Part shown: positions 34,312 through 45,052 of the stretch, piece by piece
Layout: every line of letters begins with the position of its first letter
Numbering within the stretch: the stretch's first letter is position 1
Assembly (NCBI GenBank): GCA_977006965.1
Contig: OZ345380.1
Coordinates: 310,001-374,000, forward strand
Length of the DNA stretch: 64,000 nucleotides
Direction: 5' to 3'
Origin: Phymatolithon calcareum
Lineage: Eukaryota; Rhodophyta; Florideophyceae; Hapalidiales
The notes under the pieces: model-generated
Told to the model about the DNA's origin: nothing
Database searches by the model: none
Seen by the model: only the letters and a program-made list of their open reading frames with translations
Position numbers and translations under genes: made by a program

Positions 34312-36278
34312 TAGCCCTGCGTGTCATACATGGAGTGACGGAGTTTTCGTGTATCCCATTCTGCGCCGTTCTGAAAAAAATTACTGTAATGTTCAGACTA
34401 TGTGTTCGCGCTCCCGATGGAAGCTCGTACGAAACACTAAACGGCAGACCGAACAACCCAGGAACTCAAAGAAGAAGTGACCGACGGGTCGTGACTTACA
34501 CTTCAGCTACTTGAGCTTGGTATCGCGCTCACGGTGCAGCGTGTTCGAAGGAACGTGACGCACGCACGCTGACACGAAAACCCCCGACTCGAACTCGGGT
34601 TTGACTTGTCCTCGCCCTGACGGGAGCAGATGGAAAGCGAAGTAAAGGTAGGTTTACCTTGTCTGTGTTGTTGTGCTGTATGTCCTACCTCCAGTATAAC
34701 CCCAAACGCTTGGTGCGCTGTTGAAATATCTAACCATGCAATCTCACTACTCAATTGTCCAATTACAACAGGCGATTCACAATTACTACAACTATTTTCC
34801 TGGCAGCCCAACTTCAATCGCACCACAGAGTAATTTCATTTAGATGTGCTTCCTTTTGGCAATATAGGGCGTGCGTGTCAGACCAGAGCAGTAGCACTGC
34901 CACGCTAGCTAGTGTCTCTGAGCAGAACGCAGCTGCATAGAGCTGTCGCAAAGCAGTAATGAGCAGTTCAGAACAAGAAGAGAGCTTTTACCTTTCGCGC
35001 GCTCAGCGTCGTAGAAACTCGCGAAGGTACACGTGCTGATAAAGAATATCGACGGATACGTGTTAGTCGTGGTAATCCGCTATGACCGCTGGTTTCCCAA
35101 AACGAGGACCGTGCATGACGCGACGCCTACATCGTCCACTTTTCTCCGTGTGCTCCCGAAGGAGCACTGAGCCGACCAAAACTTGTTAATATTCCTTTCG
35201 ACTGCCTTCCGACTCAACGTTGTGCTCGAGTGCTGTCACATTTACCATTCCACATATGGTTAACGTTTGTGGAGCTTGAAGTTTCAACCATTCAGAGCCA
35301 ATCAGACTATCTCTGAATTTCTCAAACGGTCATGAAAGTACGAGACTCTCTGCCAGACGGAGTCACTTTAATTGTTGTAGATCCAACCGGTCGCCGCTAA
35401 GAAGCCATTTAGAAACTGGCTTCGCGACCGCTTTCCATCTCCGTGCGCCGCAAGCACTTGTGTGTACATGTCGGGTACACGGTCGCGTATTGGTGAACGC
35501 GGTATTGGTTCCAACCTGCAGCGTTTTTGTAGTTGTGTGACAATTGCCTCCAATGGCACAGGCAACTGTAGTTATGTGAAGTAAGCTGTTGCGAACTACG
35601 TTTGGTCAGTATTTGGAGGTTTATCTGCTGTTCACGCCATCCTTGCGGTTCTCTGGTCATTTGCGCATCTTGGTATTGTGCCACAACGCTTTCATTTCCG
35701 ACATCGTTCGCCCGAGATGCGGGGAACATACGAGCTTATTGTGCAGCATGTGGCGACAGCACAGCTTATTCCTGCTACGCAGTTCGCATATGTTCTCACT
35801 GGCTCGCTGTTAAAATCAAGAAGGCCACTTCAGCGTCCTTGGTGCTTTAACGTTAGCGTTTCTCGACGTACTTATCAGCCTCAATATCCTAGACGTTGGC
35901 GATTCTATGGTCTGTCACTTCTAAATATAAATGACGGGCAGCTGGAGGAATTGTGAGCTACGCAGATGCCCATAGCTGTCCCAAGGAATACATAGCAAGG
36001 CAACATTCTTTGTTGAGAGCATGCGGTCATCCTTCACGACTGCTGTTGTAAATATTCGTGGCATTATTCCGTTTCCCCCGCACAACTCGTCCTCGGGACA
36101 CTCGCGTCAAATATTTATTGGGGCAGCTTCGCCGCATCGCAGTGTGTTGGTCAACGTCGTTAGTACAATATGTCTACAGCGTGTTCCGAGTTCCAACAAC
36201 ACAACAGTCGTTGTTATATGTACAAACTTTCATTGCAAAACGTAATCCACGCTCCCAGTTTTCCTATTCCGCGGTTTC
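34312..36278. other. No confident gene
   Basis: Several plus-strand frames around 35589-35956 overlap one another. The one ending at 35956 (SLLKSRRPLQRPWCFNVSVS, YPRRWRFYGLSLL) looks somewhat protein-like but has no recognised family. A tRNA T-arm-like hairpin lies at 34575-34600 on minus but lacks the rest of a tRNA. Confidence 0.45.
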
Positions 36279-36292
36279 GCATCGAGATGAGA
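36279..36292. repeat. LINE target site duplication, left
   Basis: GCATCGAGATGAGA, repeated exactly at 38324-38337. Confidence 0.88.
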
Positions 36293-38323
36293 AGAAGAAG
36301 AAGAAGTGAAAGTTTTTTATTTAAAAGTTACCAACGCATCTGCAGACGCTTGGGGCAACTTTGCGAAGGCCATTGGGCCAAAAACAGGGTCTATCGTTCT
36401 TGTATGTTAGCGTGGTTGATTTCGACACGATCTGGCGGAAATATCAAAACCTACCTCTGGCTTAGAGCCTCGAGGGGGAAAAATATTCCACTGTCTTGGG
36501 TCACGGGTTTCAGGTTTGGAGAGTGCCCTTGGCCGCCTGATACATGGTAAGTATTTCCTCGAGTGCCCTCCTTGTAAAAGCACTTTCTTCATATGATAGC
36601 TTGTCTTTTGATAGGCTTGACTTGAGATCTTCGATAGCATCCTTTCCAGTTTGTCCAGTTAGGTCTATGAGCTCGGAGGTGCTCATCGGCGGGAACATTC
36701 CAAATGCCCATTTGATGGCCAGGGTCCTGTACCTCCTTGACTTGAAGCACAAGTGAGGTGGCAGTGTGGTCTTGATACTCGGGATGGGGCGTTTTTTTCC
36801 ATTTTCCACTTTCGTGGCAGCTTCCAGGATCTTTTTTCTTTGGTATTGCTTGATGTTTGTGCGAGGCGTAGTTTCATACGCCGCTCTGAAGAGGTGAGGG
36901 TTTACTTTGGCGTGGGTTACGTCCAGATTTGCGTTTTCGATCTCCCTCGGTTGTCGCACCTGTGTCGGTTTTGACTCAAGATTTTCCGCCTGCCTCATTA
37001 GTCTTCGCACAAACAGTCTTGCAAGTATATCCCTTCTGTCCTTCGGCTTCACAATACGGCACATCGCTCTGCTTCTATCCGCACTCCTTCTGCCTGGTTT
37101 CCCAAATATTTGGCCGAAGAACATCGACTCCACCTTCTTGATCTCAAGCTCCACTTTGGGTGTCCATGGTGTCAGATGTACTGCATACTCCCACCTCGAC
37201 TGTACAAGAGACTTGTACAGCCTGATTGACCTCGACGGGTGCACGCCGTTCGTGAAGACCCCAAGGCGCCTCAGCGTTCCAAGAACATTTTTGGAGTTCT
37301 TGATTCTTTCGACAAGTTTGGAATCTGATATCCCATCCTCGGTTATCGTAACACCAAGGTATTTCAATTCCCGTTGTTTCTTCAGCTTCCTTCCCGACAG
37401 TTGGAATTGCAGTCGTGCCGTGGCCCTTGTCCATAGGATGGCACTTTTTGTCGTATTCCACTTCATTTCATTCTCTTCTGCCCATTTCGACGCCAGGTCC
37501 AGAATTTTCTGCAGCCCCTTTGCAGAGGTGGCTGTCAGCTTCACATCATCTGCAAAGAGCTTGCACGGCTCTTTCGACACATCCTTGGGGATTAAGTCGA
37601 GCTCCATAGCAAAGGTGTCCATAAAAATATTGTAGAGACATGGGCTTAGGGGAGAGCCTTGTGCCACCCCCTTGTCGATGGTGAACCATTCGCCGTCGTC
37701 ATTCTCGATATATGACGGTTCCAAGAACGGCATAATCATCTCGGATATACTTGGGTCAAGGACCCTTCGTAATCTTCTTGCGAGCGTGTCTCTTGGAACA
37801 GAGTCATATGCTGCCTTTAAGTCCAAGATAGCGACATAGCTGTGACCTTGCTGTCGGAGAGCTTCTGCGTGGAGAAGGGCAAGCTCTGTCCCTTTGTTTT
37901 TCTGGAATCCCAATTGAGATACATGAAATTTATAGTTTCGTCGTATCAGCTTGTCCAATGCCATCTCGATGATTTTCCGGGTATGGCTAAGCAGCGAGAT
38001 GGGACGGTAGCTTTCCGGCTTGCTAGTTTCTCTGCCCTTATAGATTGCGACGACTTTCGTTCTTCTCCACTCCAATGGGGTCGTTTGAAGTCGGACACAG
38101 GCTTGCCATAACGCGAACAACAATCTGGTGCTCAGTTTGGGGTCTATCTTCAGCATCTCGTTCTTAACTTGGTCCAGTCCCGGGGCTTTTCCATTGGGAC
38201 TCGATAAAATTGCCGATTCTATGTCATGGCGGAACGTCCATTCTGGGCTGAATTCTCTGGTGTCGCCTCTCCATGTATTTTTTGCCGAGCATACGTTGGC
38301 GATGTGAGCAAGGAACAAGCTCG
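36293..38323 (-). mobile_element. 5'-truncated LINE with open RT
   Basis: The 2.03-kb insertion is bounded by a 14-bp duplication. On the minus strand it reads RT ORF, a ~215-bp 3' UTR ending TTTTAAATAAAAAAC, then a TTC-repeat tail at the left boundary. The upstream endonuclease part is missing because of 5' truncation, the normal outcome of target-primed reverse transcription. The uninterrupted RT frame and exact target duplication suggest a recent insertion. Confidence 0.9.
36510..38323 (-). CDS. LINE reverse transcriptase (5'-truncated ORF2)
   Basis: About 600 open codons to the stop at 36510. The frame extends upstream into flanking DNA, so there is no native start; the first Met (near 38327) comes from the target duplication. 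RT motifs in order: NGKAPGLDQVKNEML, SYRPISLLSHTRKI, YVAILDLKAAYDSVPRD (motif A Asp), GVAQGSPLSPCLYNIFMD (motif B), CKLFADDVKL (catalytic FADD) and ELKYLGVTI. A thumb region (ALHLTPW-like AVHLTPWTPKVE) and a ~150-residue basic C-terminal domain follow. No RNase H or CCHC is seen after RT. Full elements would have an N-terminal endonuclease, lost here. The thumb is clearly related to the LINE at 52740-54060. Confidence 0.93.
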
Positions 38324-38337
38324 GCATCGAGATGAGA
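38324..38337. repeat. LINE target site duplication, right
   Basis: GCATCGAGATGAGA, identical to 36279-36292. Confidence 0.88.
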
Positions 38338-38576
38338 GTGAAAACCAAATATTTCAGTTCAAAAAATTTCTGAGCCGAATGGCCGCAACCAACACATGCT
38401 TTCTGTCACTCAAGGCATTCCTCTCTCTCCCGCTACGCATCCCGCATACCCTTGCGAATAACCCTCTGTGCCGTCTTTAAAACGTGCAATGCAAAGCGCG
38501 CGGCGTCGGACGCGCTTCTGATGAACACGAACAGACTCAAGCAATCGTGCTGTCTCCTGCACAGAGCTCTAATAAC

Positions 38577-39580
38577 CTACGAGTGCGGAATCCATCTCGT
38601 CCAGAAGCGCGGCATGCGAGGTGGAAAACTTACGAGCAAATATCTCACCACTGCTATCAGACCATGATGGAGCTCGGGACCCTGCGGCCCATCAAGAAAC
38701 GCCGGACGGGCAAAGGCAGCGATAGCATTGCTCCACACTATGTGAATCGGGGAGTGGATAGCGCGAGCAAGATAGGAAAACAGTGCTTGTCGGATGCACG
38801 CGAATTTACGAGAAGCGCGAGAAGGCGACGTACGTTCGCGGAGTCCACGGTGTGGGCGGAAAAATCGGCAGAGAGAATAACCCAGCCCTCGGCTTTTTTG
38901 AGGGGCAGGGCCTCGGGATGGGCAGCCGGGTGCGGTACATTGACATTCGCGAGATCGCCGCCAATGCCACATAGCGCCGGGTCTATGTGCAGGGTGGCAA
39001 AGCGGCGCTCGAAGAACCAGCTCTTCGGACGCGTGGATTTTTGTGTCTGAAAGAAATTCAATCCCTTCAGGGCCGGGTCTGACAGCAGTGCGCGTAACGA
39101 CGGTGCGGATACGAGGGGATAGCCAGATGCGGAGACGTTGATGAGAACGACCACGGCACTCGTGAGCGTTCAGCAAGAAGTATGGAGATCGTGTCCAAGG
39201 TGGCTAAGAGCATTGACACGCCGGCGTATGCGACCGGATGTGACGGGACGATGCTCTTGTTGTGCGGGTACTTGGCGAGTAGTGTTTTCGCAAGTGAATC
39301 GCGATGCGCGTCTGGAATTTTCGCATCGAGATGAACGGCGTACACATTGCAAGAATGCCAAACCGCATCTAGCAAGCACGGTATCTGCTACACGGAGGTC
39401 ACTGATGCCTGAAGGGAGAGCGCGAGACGGACATGTCGCGCACATCGCGGGTGTCGCAGAGCAAGCACTGCGATCAGCGTCAGGAACAATGCGAAAAAGA
39501 AGTACTAGCGCGGCTCCAAGCTTGCGACGGCGGGCACGAAGCACTAAGGGTCGCCACCGCATTCCCGTGCGCGGCGCCAT
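38577..39580 (-). pseudogene. GT14-like glycosyltransferase (core-2/I-branching or xylosyltransferase family), frameshifted
   Basis: Four frames read in order give a family 14 glycosyltransferase. 39580-39390 has a basic start and a hydrophobic anchor (RRKLGAALVLLFRIV). 39375-39155 has NVYAVHLDAKIPDAHRDSLA and VAYAGVSMLLATLDTISILL. 39154-38738 has VVLINVSASGYPLVSAPSLR, then KKAEGWVILSADFSAHTVDS, RRLLALLVNSRASDKHCFP and LSTPRF. 38740-38640 has HIVWSNAIAAFARPAFLDG. These match the family's HLD, LS..DYPL, WVILS..F and hP.fl positions. Such enzymes act in the Golgi on glycoproteins or wall polysaccharides. At least three frame changes suggest a pseudogene, unless the assembly has indels. Ser-Ala-Ser-Gly replaces the usual SGSD-like residues. 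Confidence 0.68.
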
Positions 39581-39982
39581 GCCTGATATGCACGGGTTTT
39601 CGCAGTGTGATCACAGGGCGCATGTGCACAGAAGATGCGACCATGGGACCGGGCCCAGTGAGAGGCAAGCCAGGCCGCAAAGGTGATATGTGAGTGGATG
39701 TTCTCTTCCCAGGTTGCTGAGGATTCGATATAGCTGTTGTGGATGATATCCACGTCAATATCTCGCAGCATGAGCCGAATAGCCGGAACGATGGGAGATA
39801 AGGGATACGGTAATTGGTACAAGTATAGGCAAGCATTTGATAACTGTGCCGAGCCTGTTGCCAACGACGTGCAGGGAGTTGCGGGAAATTTCAGAAAAAG
39901 GCAATTTGTTGGATAAATGATATCTTTCAAAATACGTGCTTCAGTTTATCTGGCAGTCGGCTGACTGACGGTAAGAAATTGT
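39581..39982. other. Spacer between two minus-strand genes
   Basis: Short competing frames on both strands, with no domain. It could hold the N-terminus of the GT14-like gene or the 3' region of the 299-aa gene. Confidence 0.45.
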
Positions 39983-40949
39983 TCAAAGCTCAACAAACTT
40001 ATCCGAGTTGACAACGGTTGCATATTCTTCGACGGAAGCTTTCATTTCTAGAAAGACCACTTTGGTTGGATTACATTTCCAGCTCAAGTTCGTTTCCATC
40101 TCAAAGTGTGTCTCCACCTCAAAAGGGAGGGGAATTCGCGTTGTGGAGTGTATGTCCATGCTCATGTTCTCCCGCAAAGCCATCAGAGAATCCTCAAAGC
40201 CAACGTACCTAGGATGAAATTTTTGAAACTCCCCTGATCCATGTCCAAAGGGCTTCGGTAGCCAAAGCTCGTGCAGCAGCTCCAGCTGAACCATAGGCTG
40301 CGGCCATTTAACTTTCAGCTCCAAGCACATACCACCATCGACGACCCTGTACGTAAAGCAGCCGGACACAACACCAGATGGTAGTACTATTGCAGCACTG
40401 ATTCGCTTTGTTTTCGTCCCCGGTTCGGCCCATTGAGAGAGCAAATATACTGGCTTGAATTCCAGATCGCCTAATGCGATCTCAGCCCCAGGTCCGTGGA
40501 GAGATTGATCATTCGGCGGATTCCGCCGTTTACTTTCCGGCGACTGGGCACTCACCCGGGTACATTTTGTGTCCAAATCCTGTCCTGCGCCAATCACTTC
40601 CACAAGCTCAGCCAAGCCGAGACCGGCACCACTTCCAGACTTTGGGATTCCCCGTCCTTTCGCCGCCGCAACCGCCGCTGTCAAACATTTGAGTTAGAAA
40701 AGTGTGGGGATAGCTTATGATGGTACATCAGAGGATAAACGAACCTTCACCGAACTTCTTCTTCTGCATGTTATTAAAGCAGACGCGAAAGTTGACAAGG
40801 TCGTGGTTTGCGTTAAAAATGTCGTACTCCTCAAAAGTTTGTCTCGCGTCCGAGCTTGATCCAAGAACTCCGTCGTCAAATAGCTTGTTGAGGCGGCGTA
40901 CGGCAGGAGAGGATTGAGAGAGTTTCTGCTTTTTGGCCTTGGGAGACAT
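39983..40949 (-). CDS. Two-exon gene, 299-aa protein of unknown function
   Basis: Exon 1 runs from the ATG at 40949 to 40745 (Lys/Ser-rich, MSPKAKKQKLSQSSPAVRRL, possible nuclear signal). Exon 2 runs from 40677 to the stop at 39983. Joined, they give exactly 900 nt in one frame. The body has a beta-rich region (LEFKPVYLLSQWAEPGTKT, AIVLPSGVVSGCFTYRVVDG, MCLELKVKWPQPM) followed by HELWLPKPFG and a charged C-terminus. It looks like a family of uncharacterised algal and stramenopile proteins with a LPSG...V.DGG..L.....WP pattern; this is recollection, not a search. It is intact, which sets it apart from the decayed neighbours, and is likely a functional host gene or a low-copy transposon protein. 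Confidence 0.75.
40678..40744 (-). other. 67-bp spliceosomal intron
   Basis: On the minus strand it starts GTTCGTTT, has a CTAAC branch-site-like motif 20 nt before the end, and finishes TTTGACAG. Removing it joins phase-1 codon halves (G + CG, Ala) and bypasses a TGA at the end of the exon 1 frame. The 5' site GTTCGT is a GTNNGT form. Confidence 0.75.
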
Positions 40950-41360
40950 TCTTTTCAGCGGCTTAGAGAAGGACAGACTTCACTGATCGAAATGGTTGCT
41001 TTGCTGTGTGCCAATGTCTGACGTGACCATTCTGCGTCCCCTCTTATACGCTCGCACATGAGTATGAGATATGGTCGCGAAATTGTGGACTGGAATTAGT
41101 TGGCGCTGTTTGGCGCCAAACCAATGTATTGTTTTGCCGCCAAACAGCTCCTTCCATAATATTGCGTATGTAGTATCATTGCATGCCTTCCAAAAGACAA
41201 TTGCGTGGAAGTGTTGAAATGCTTTCCCGCGTTTCAAAGCAGGGATTTGTTTGAAAATGTAACAAAATGGAGAAAATTAACGGTATTCAAGTGCTCTTGG
41301 ATCAATTGGAATGGATATCGCTCCCTTGACACACTTTGTTCATGTCATTTAATGTACTGA

Positions 41361-41400
41361 TGCGACAGCATGCAGATGTGGACATCTGCATGCTGTCGCA
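41361..41400. repeat. Perfect 19-bp-arm palindrome
   Basis: TGCGACAGCATGCAGATGT, two bases, then the exact complement. Confidence 0.92.
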
Positions 41401-41563
41401 CCATGGTGTAATTATCTTGCTCCTCAGTATTGCGTAGCATGCTATCTGGCCATGTACAGATGCTGATTGTTGCGGGAATTTTCTAAAATATTTATGGTTT
41501 CTGAAATTTAAAGGTAAAAAGTATGAACATAGTTTTGGTGAGTGAGTTAGAATTACAGCTTCC

Positions 41564-41613
41564 ATTACAGAATCGAGCGAAGTCTCTCGAGAAGCTTTGC
41601 TCGATTCTGTAAT
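41564..41613. repeat. 19-bp-arm hairpin, one mismatch
   Basis: Arms ATTACAGAATCGAGCGAAG and its complement (one G/A change) around a 12-nt loop. Confidence 0.9.
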
Positions 41614-43101
41614 TGCAAGTGTATCATAAATAGAGTATAAGCCACTTAAATTTTTGAAAAACCATATACGTATTGCATCATTATGCAATATGCGCTCTAT
41701 CACATGCTCGCAATCATCTAGCAGTGTCATATGTAACAATAGGTTCCGTAATCCCATTTCGTCGATGGAAACTTTCGCTTGTCGAGTGACGTCGATATCG
41801 TCGTCAAGTGACGTTTCAGCGTTCGACGGGAAAAGTTGGAACTTTGAAGGCCAAAAGCTCAGAATCTAAACTTGGTCTTCAAGATATTTTTTCGAAAGCT
41901 GGAAGTAACCCTCTCGATAAATAGAACCGTGTAGAAATATTTGAGAAAAATGAACGAAAAGTATAAACTTTCGACGTTTGAAAATGCGATTTTTAGACTT
42001 TTCGATCGAAAAAAGTGACTTTGAAGAGACGAAAGTTTTAACTTCCGTTTCGGTTATGGGCATTTTTTTCGATTATGCTGTAGATTATATTCTCCTCTGC
42101 TAAGTTTCGGGAAAAAAATAGTCCCACATGCTTTAACTTCAAAACTTATGTCTCTTTTGTTTTGTCGATTTCTATCGTCACTTGACGTCGAGCGAAGACA
42201 AAATGCCTATCCCTCGACGAAATAATCGATCAGAAAATGATGCGCGTAACTTCACTATCATACAGATTTCCGGAATTATGCATCTCACGGCACACTGCTG
42301 TGCGAACGCACCGTGAGAAATAATGCATGAGGCGACTGCACTCTGAAGTCGGAGAGCATTGTAGGATGTTCAAGGGATACAAATACAGCAGTGCCAAAAA
42401 TAAAAAATACAGCTCATGATACAGTATTTTCTAGATTTTAGTGTGCAAGGCGCAGCTTTTCACACTTACTGTATGTCTTACACAAGGTTGCATAATTTGT
42501 TGCCGTCAACACAATATTTGAAAAAGAGTCTTTTTCCAAAGTTTGGATCTCACGCAGGTGCAATACGTATTGAAGTAGTCTTAAATTTTACTTGCCTTCA
42601 ATATTTTCGTCAAAAGTCTTTGCACGTCATGGTTATGTTCTTTTTATACGAATGGCTGCAGAGAGGATACGTATAATTCCGAAATTCATAATAATATTTT
42701 TAATGTTTTTATGATTATTAAAAAATCTTGAAGAAGCACTGTGTCGATCGTGCCCAATCCATTCAAGTAGATTTGGAAGGAAGACCCGCAGATATCATAA
42801 ATAATTAAAAAGCACTGTTTACTACAAAAATAAATCATGGGTGGCACAACGTTCTTCAAAACTGCATAATGCTCTTAAATGACTAAAATCAAGTGTAATT
42901 CATGGCTTTAATGTGAACATTAGCCGAAGTGGATCTCACTTTGAGAGTTAAAACCTGTAAACACTCCAATTAAAATTCTAATTTGGGTTATTGTTGACCA
43001 TTTCCTCATGATCTAGTATATTTCGCTCTTCACCATAAGCATCCACATTCGCCTAACTTTATGTCAGTATTGCAACATGTCGGATACCCCCAAGTAACGT
43101 C

Positions 43102-44004
43102 ATGCGATTAATGTCCGCTGCGGTTTTCGAGGCGCGAGGGCGGGAGCTGATGCGCCAAGCGCCGGGGCTGAGCGCAAATGTAGAGTCTCGGCGTTTTCGC
43201 GCTTTGTTTGGAGTGACAGCGCAAGTGTGTGCAATTGTATGGAATCAGCTTCAAGGATTTCGTCCTCGACGTGCAAGACCGATTCATTTGCTTTGGGCTT
43301 TGATTTTTCTGAAGAACTACGTGACAGAGCATTATAATCGGGCTATCTGTGGCGTTGACGAAAAAACGCTGCGCAAGTGGATGTGGACTTTCGTTCGCTT
43401 AATTGCAGACCTTGATGTTGTAAGTCGCCCCCGCCAGTTTATGTCTACGGATAAAAAGTTATTTGCATTTCTGACTATCAAGCAGATAAACTGGGAAAAC
43501 CGCTTTGTCTCTAGTTCCTACGTTCCATACTTTGCTTCTGTAGATGGGACTGATTTTCAGATATTCAAGCCAGCTCCTTTTAGTACTCAGTGGTTCTCCC
43601 ATAAGTTTCGCGGGCCCGGCTTAAGGTACGAAGTTGGCATTGGACTTGCTAATGGGTGGATCGTATGGGTGCACGGTCCATTCCCGTGTGGGGCTTTTCC
43701 GGACGTCAAGATTTTTAGAGTGGCCATGAAACACGCTCTACTACCGGGGGAAAAAGTGGTAGCGGATGGTGGCTATTCCGATTCTTCCTGTGCGACGGCC
43801 CCTCTTCCAAATGAAAATATACCGTACAATCTATTTGGCCTCGCAAGAGCACGTCACGAAACTGTCAACCGAAGGTTCAAGCAGTTCGGGGTCCTGGGCC
43901 AGAGGTTTAGGCATGCCATTCCGTTGCATTCGCAGTGTTTCCACGCTGTTGCTAATCTTACACAGCTTATGATATTGAATGGCTTCCCGTTGTTTAGTAT
44001 TTAG
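43102..44004 (+). CDS. Intact Harbinger-type transposase (DDE_Tnp_4 family)
   Basis: The ATG at 43102 opens 300 codons to TAG at 44004. Residues ~57-105 are a helical DNA-binding region (RPIHLLWALIFLKNY, EKTLRKWMWTFVRLI). The RNase H-fold core has FASVDGTDFQI (Asp148), GPFPCGAFPDVKIF (Asp201), VVADGGYSD (Asp222) and ARHETVNRRFKQFG (Glu253), followed by GQRFRH, the expected order for PIF/Harbinger and IS5-related nucleases. The length is slightly short of typical Harbinger proteins (350-450 aa). No stop or frameshift is seen. A small convergent ORF at 44036-44335 lies 32 bp downstream. I could not identify terminal inverted repeats, so it may be a transposon or a domesticated gene (as HARBI1 is in vertebrates). 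Confidence 0.9.
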   Translation: MRLMSAAVFEARGRELMRQAPGLSANVESRRFRALFGVTAQVCAIVWNQLQGFRPRRARPIHLLWALIFLKNYVTEHYNRAICGVDEKTLRKWMWTFVRLIADLDVVSRPRQFMSTDKKLFAFLTIKQINWENRFVSSSYVPYFASVDGTDFQIFKPAPFSTQWFSHKFRGPGLRYEVGIGLANGWIVWVHGPFPCGAFPDVKIFRVAMKHALLPGEKVVADGGYSDSSCATAPLPNENIPYNLFGLARARHETVNRRFKQFGVLGQRFRHAIPLHSQCFHAVANLTQLMILNGFPLFSI

Positions 44005-44035
44005 CAACAATTTTGAGCACATCTTGCAGTAATTA

Positions 44036-44335
44036 TCAATAAAAATAGTTCTCTTGCATCAATTTTCCAAAACACCACGGTTGCAGTCTACGAAGTGTCC
44101 GAAGCTTAAATTTTCGAAACTTCCCGCACCTCCCAGATACTTCCGCTGTTGAGAAGCACTCGAAATAACGACCGCGGAGAGCGGCTTTTATCGAGCGAGC
44201 ACCACCGTCATGGTGACAATTACGATCACGAGGCGCTTCGGGAATAACAGATCGTTTGTCAGCTTGTCGAAAACGTTCGGGCCACGAGCAGGTATCGGAC
44301 GCAAACCATGGGTTATGGAAGTTGATACTGTCCAA
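44036..44335 (-). CDS. Small basic ORF, 99 aa, unknown
   Basis: A convergent neighbour of the Harbinger-type transposase. The sequence is rich in Arg/Lys/Cys (DKRSVIPEAPRDRNCHHDGG, RKFKLRTLRRLQPWCFGKL) with no defined domain. Harbinger elements often carry a second gene for a Myb-like DNA-binding protein, but no Myb tryptophan pattern is visible. Confidence 0.35.
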   Translation of the reverse strand: MDSINFHNPWFASDTCSWPERFRQADKRSVIPEAPRDRNCHHDGGARSIKAALRGRYFECFSTAEVSGRCGKFRKFKLRTLRRLQPWCFGKLMQENYFY

Positions 44336-45052
44336 AGAAAATGTCCGAAATCAACTACTTAAATGAGAATGTAAGCGAAGGATTGCAGCACAACGAGAAA
44401 TCTCTCAGGTTCAATGATAATTGACAAAGGGAACTTCAATAAAACAGAAATCCAATCCTTTTCGTTTCGGCCGGCGGGGTGACATGGGATATGTCACCCC
44501 GTCAAAATGATATTTTGGGGAATAATTTGGTCACTTTTTACCCAAAATGATGACGTTTCGGGCCGCTTCAGATCCCTTCTGTAGCTCGTCGGGGCATAAT
44601 CGGTTCAGCACGACTTAAAAACCGGGTGATAATTGACAATGTATACTTCGAGGATTGTCTGCACGACTGTATTTCTACAGGCGGAAGACATTTAAATTCT
44701 GGATGATGTTCTCTACTATTCTAATCCCACGTCGCTACGGATTTAATCTTGTTTCTCTCCTTCATCTCCACCTTCGTTTTCTCCAGACTTGCCTTCTGTG
44801 CAAAAATGCGGTGCCTTCCATTTACTGAAGGTGTGTGCTGGAGCGACTTATATACCCCTAGATGAGTGAAGCTAACCATGAAGACACGTGTGGTCTCACA
44901 TGCTGGGTGTCGGTTGCTACTAATCGTTATGATCGCCTAACCGACACTATCTTAGTAATGCTTATGATCGTGACTGTTTAGACACAGTGCGAATACCATA
45001 CCGAACGTTAGAAGTATCGTATGGCCAAGGAAGCTCTTAACTCACATAGTCG
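44336..45052. other. No supported gene; small hairpin at 44475-44501
   Basis: CGGGGTGACAT and its exact complement, separated by GGGAT, form an 11-bp-arm hairpin. The remainder has short frames only and probably includes the 3' flank of the 455-aa gene. Confidence 0.5.

Larger units (their letters stand above)
40950..43101. other. Mostly gene-free AT-rich region with two hairpins
   Basis: A minus-strand frame of 151 codons (41302-41757; MGLRNLLLHMTLLDDCEHVI) spans both hairpins listed below and has no known domain. A plus-strand frame at 42416-42676 is likewise unassigned. Repeats of CGTCACTTGACG-type sequence occur at 41790-41830 and 42175-42190. Confidence 0.45.

Noticed and set aside
34565-34660. 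tRNA gene on the minus strand (perfect T-arm CCCGAGTTCGAGTCGGG)
   Set aside because: Only the T-arm is good. The acceptor has a mismatch and no proper D-arm or anticodon arm can be drawn.
36907-37635. 242-codon plus-strand ORF
   Set aside because: It is antisense to the LINE reverse transcriptase, whose motifs prove the minus frame.
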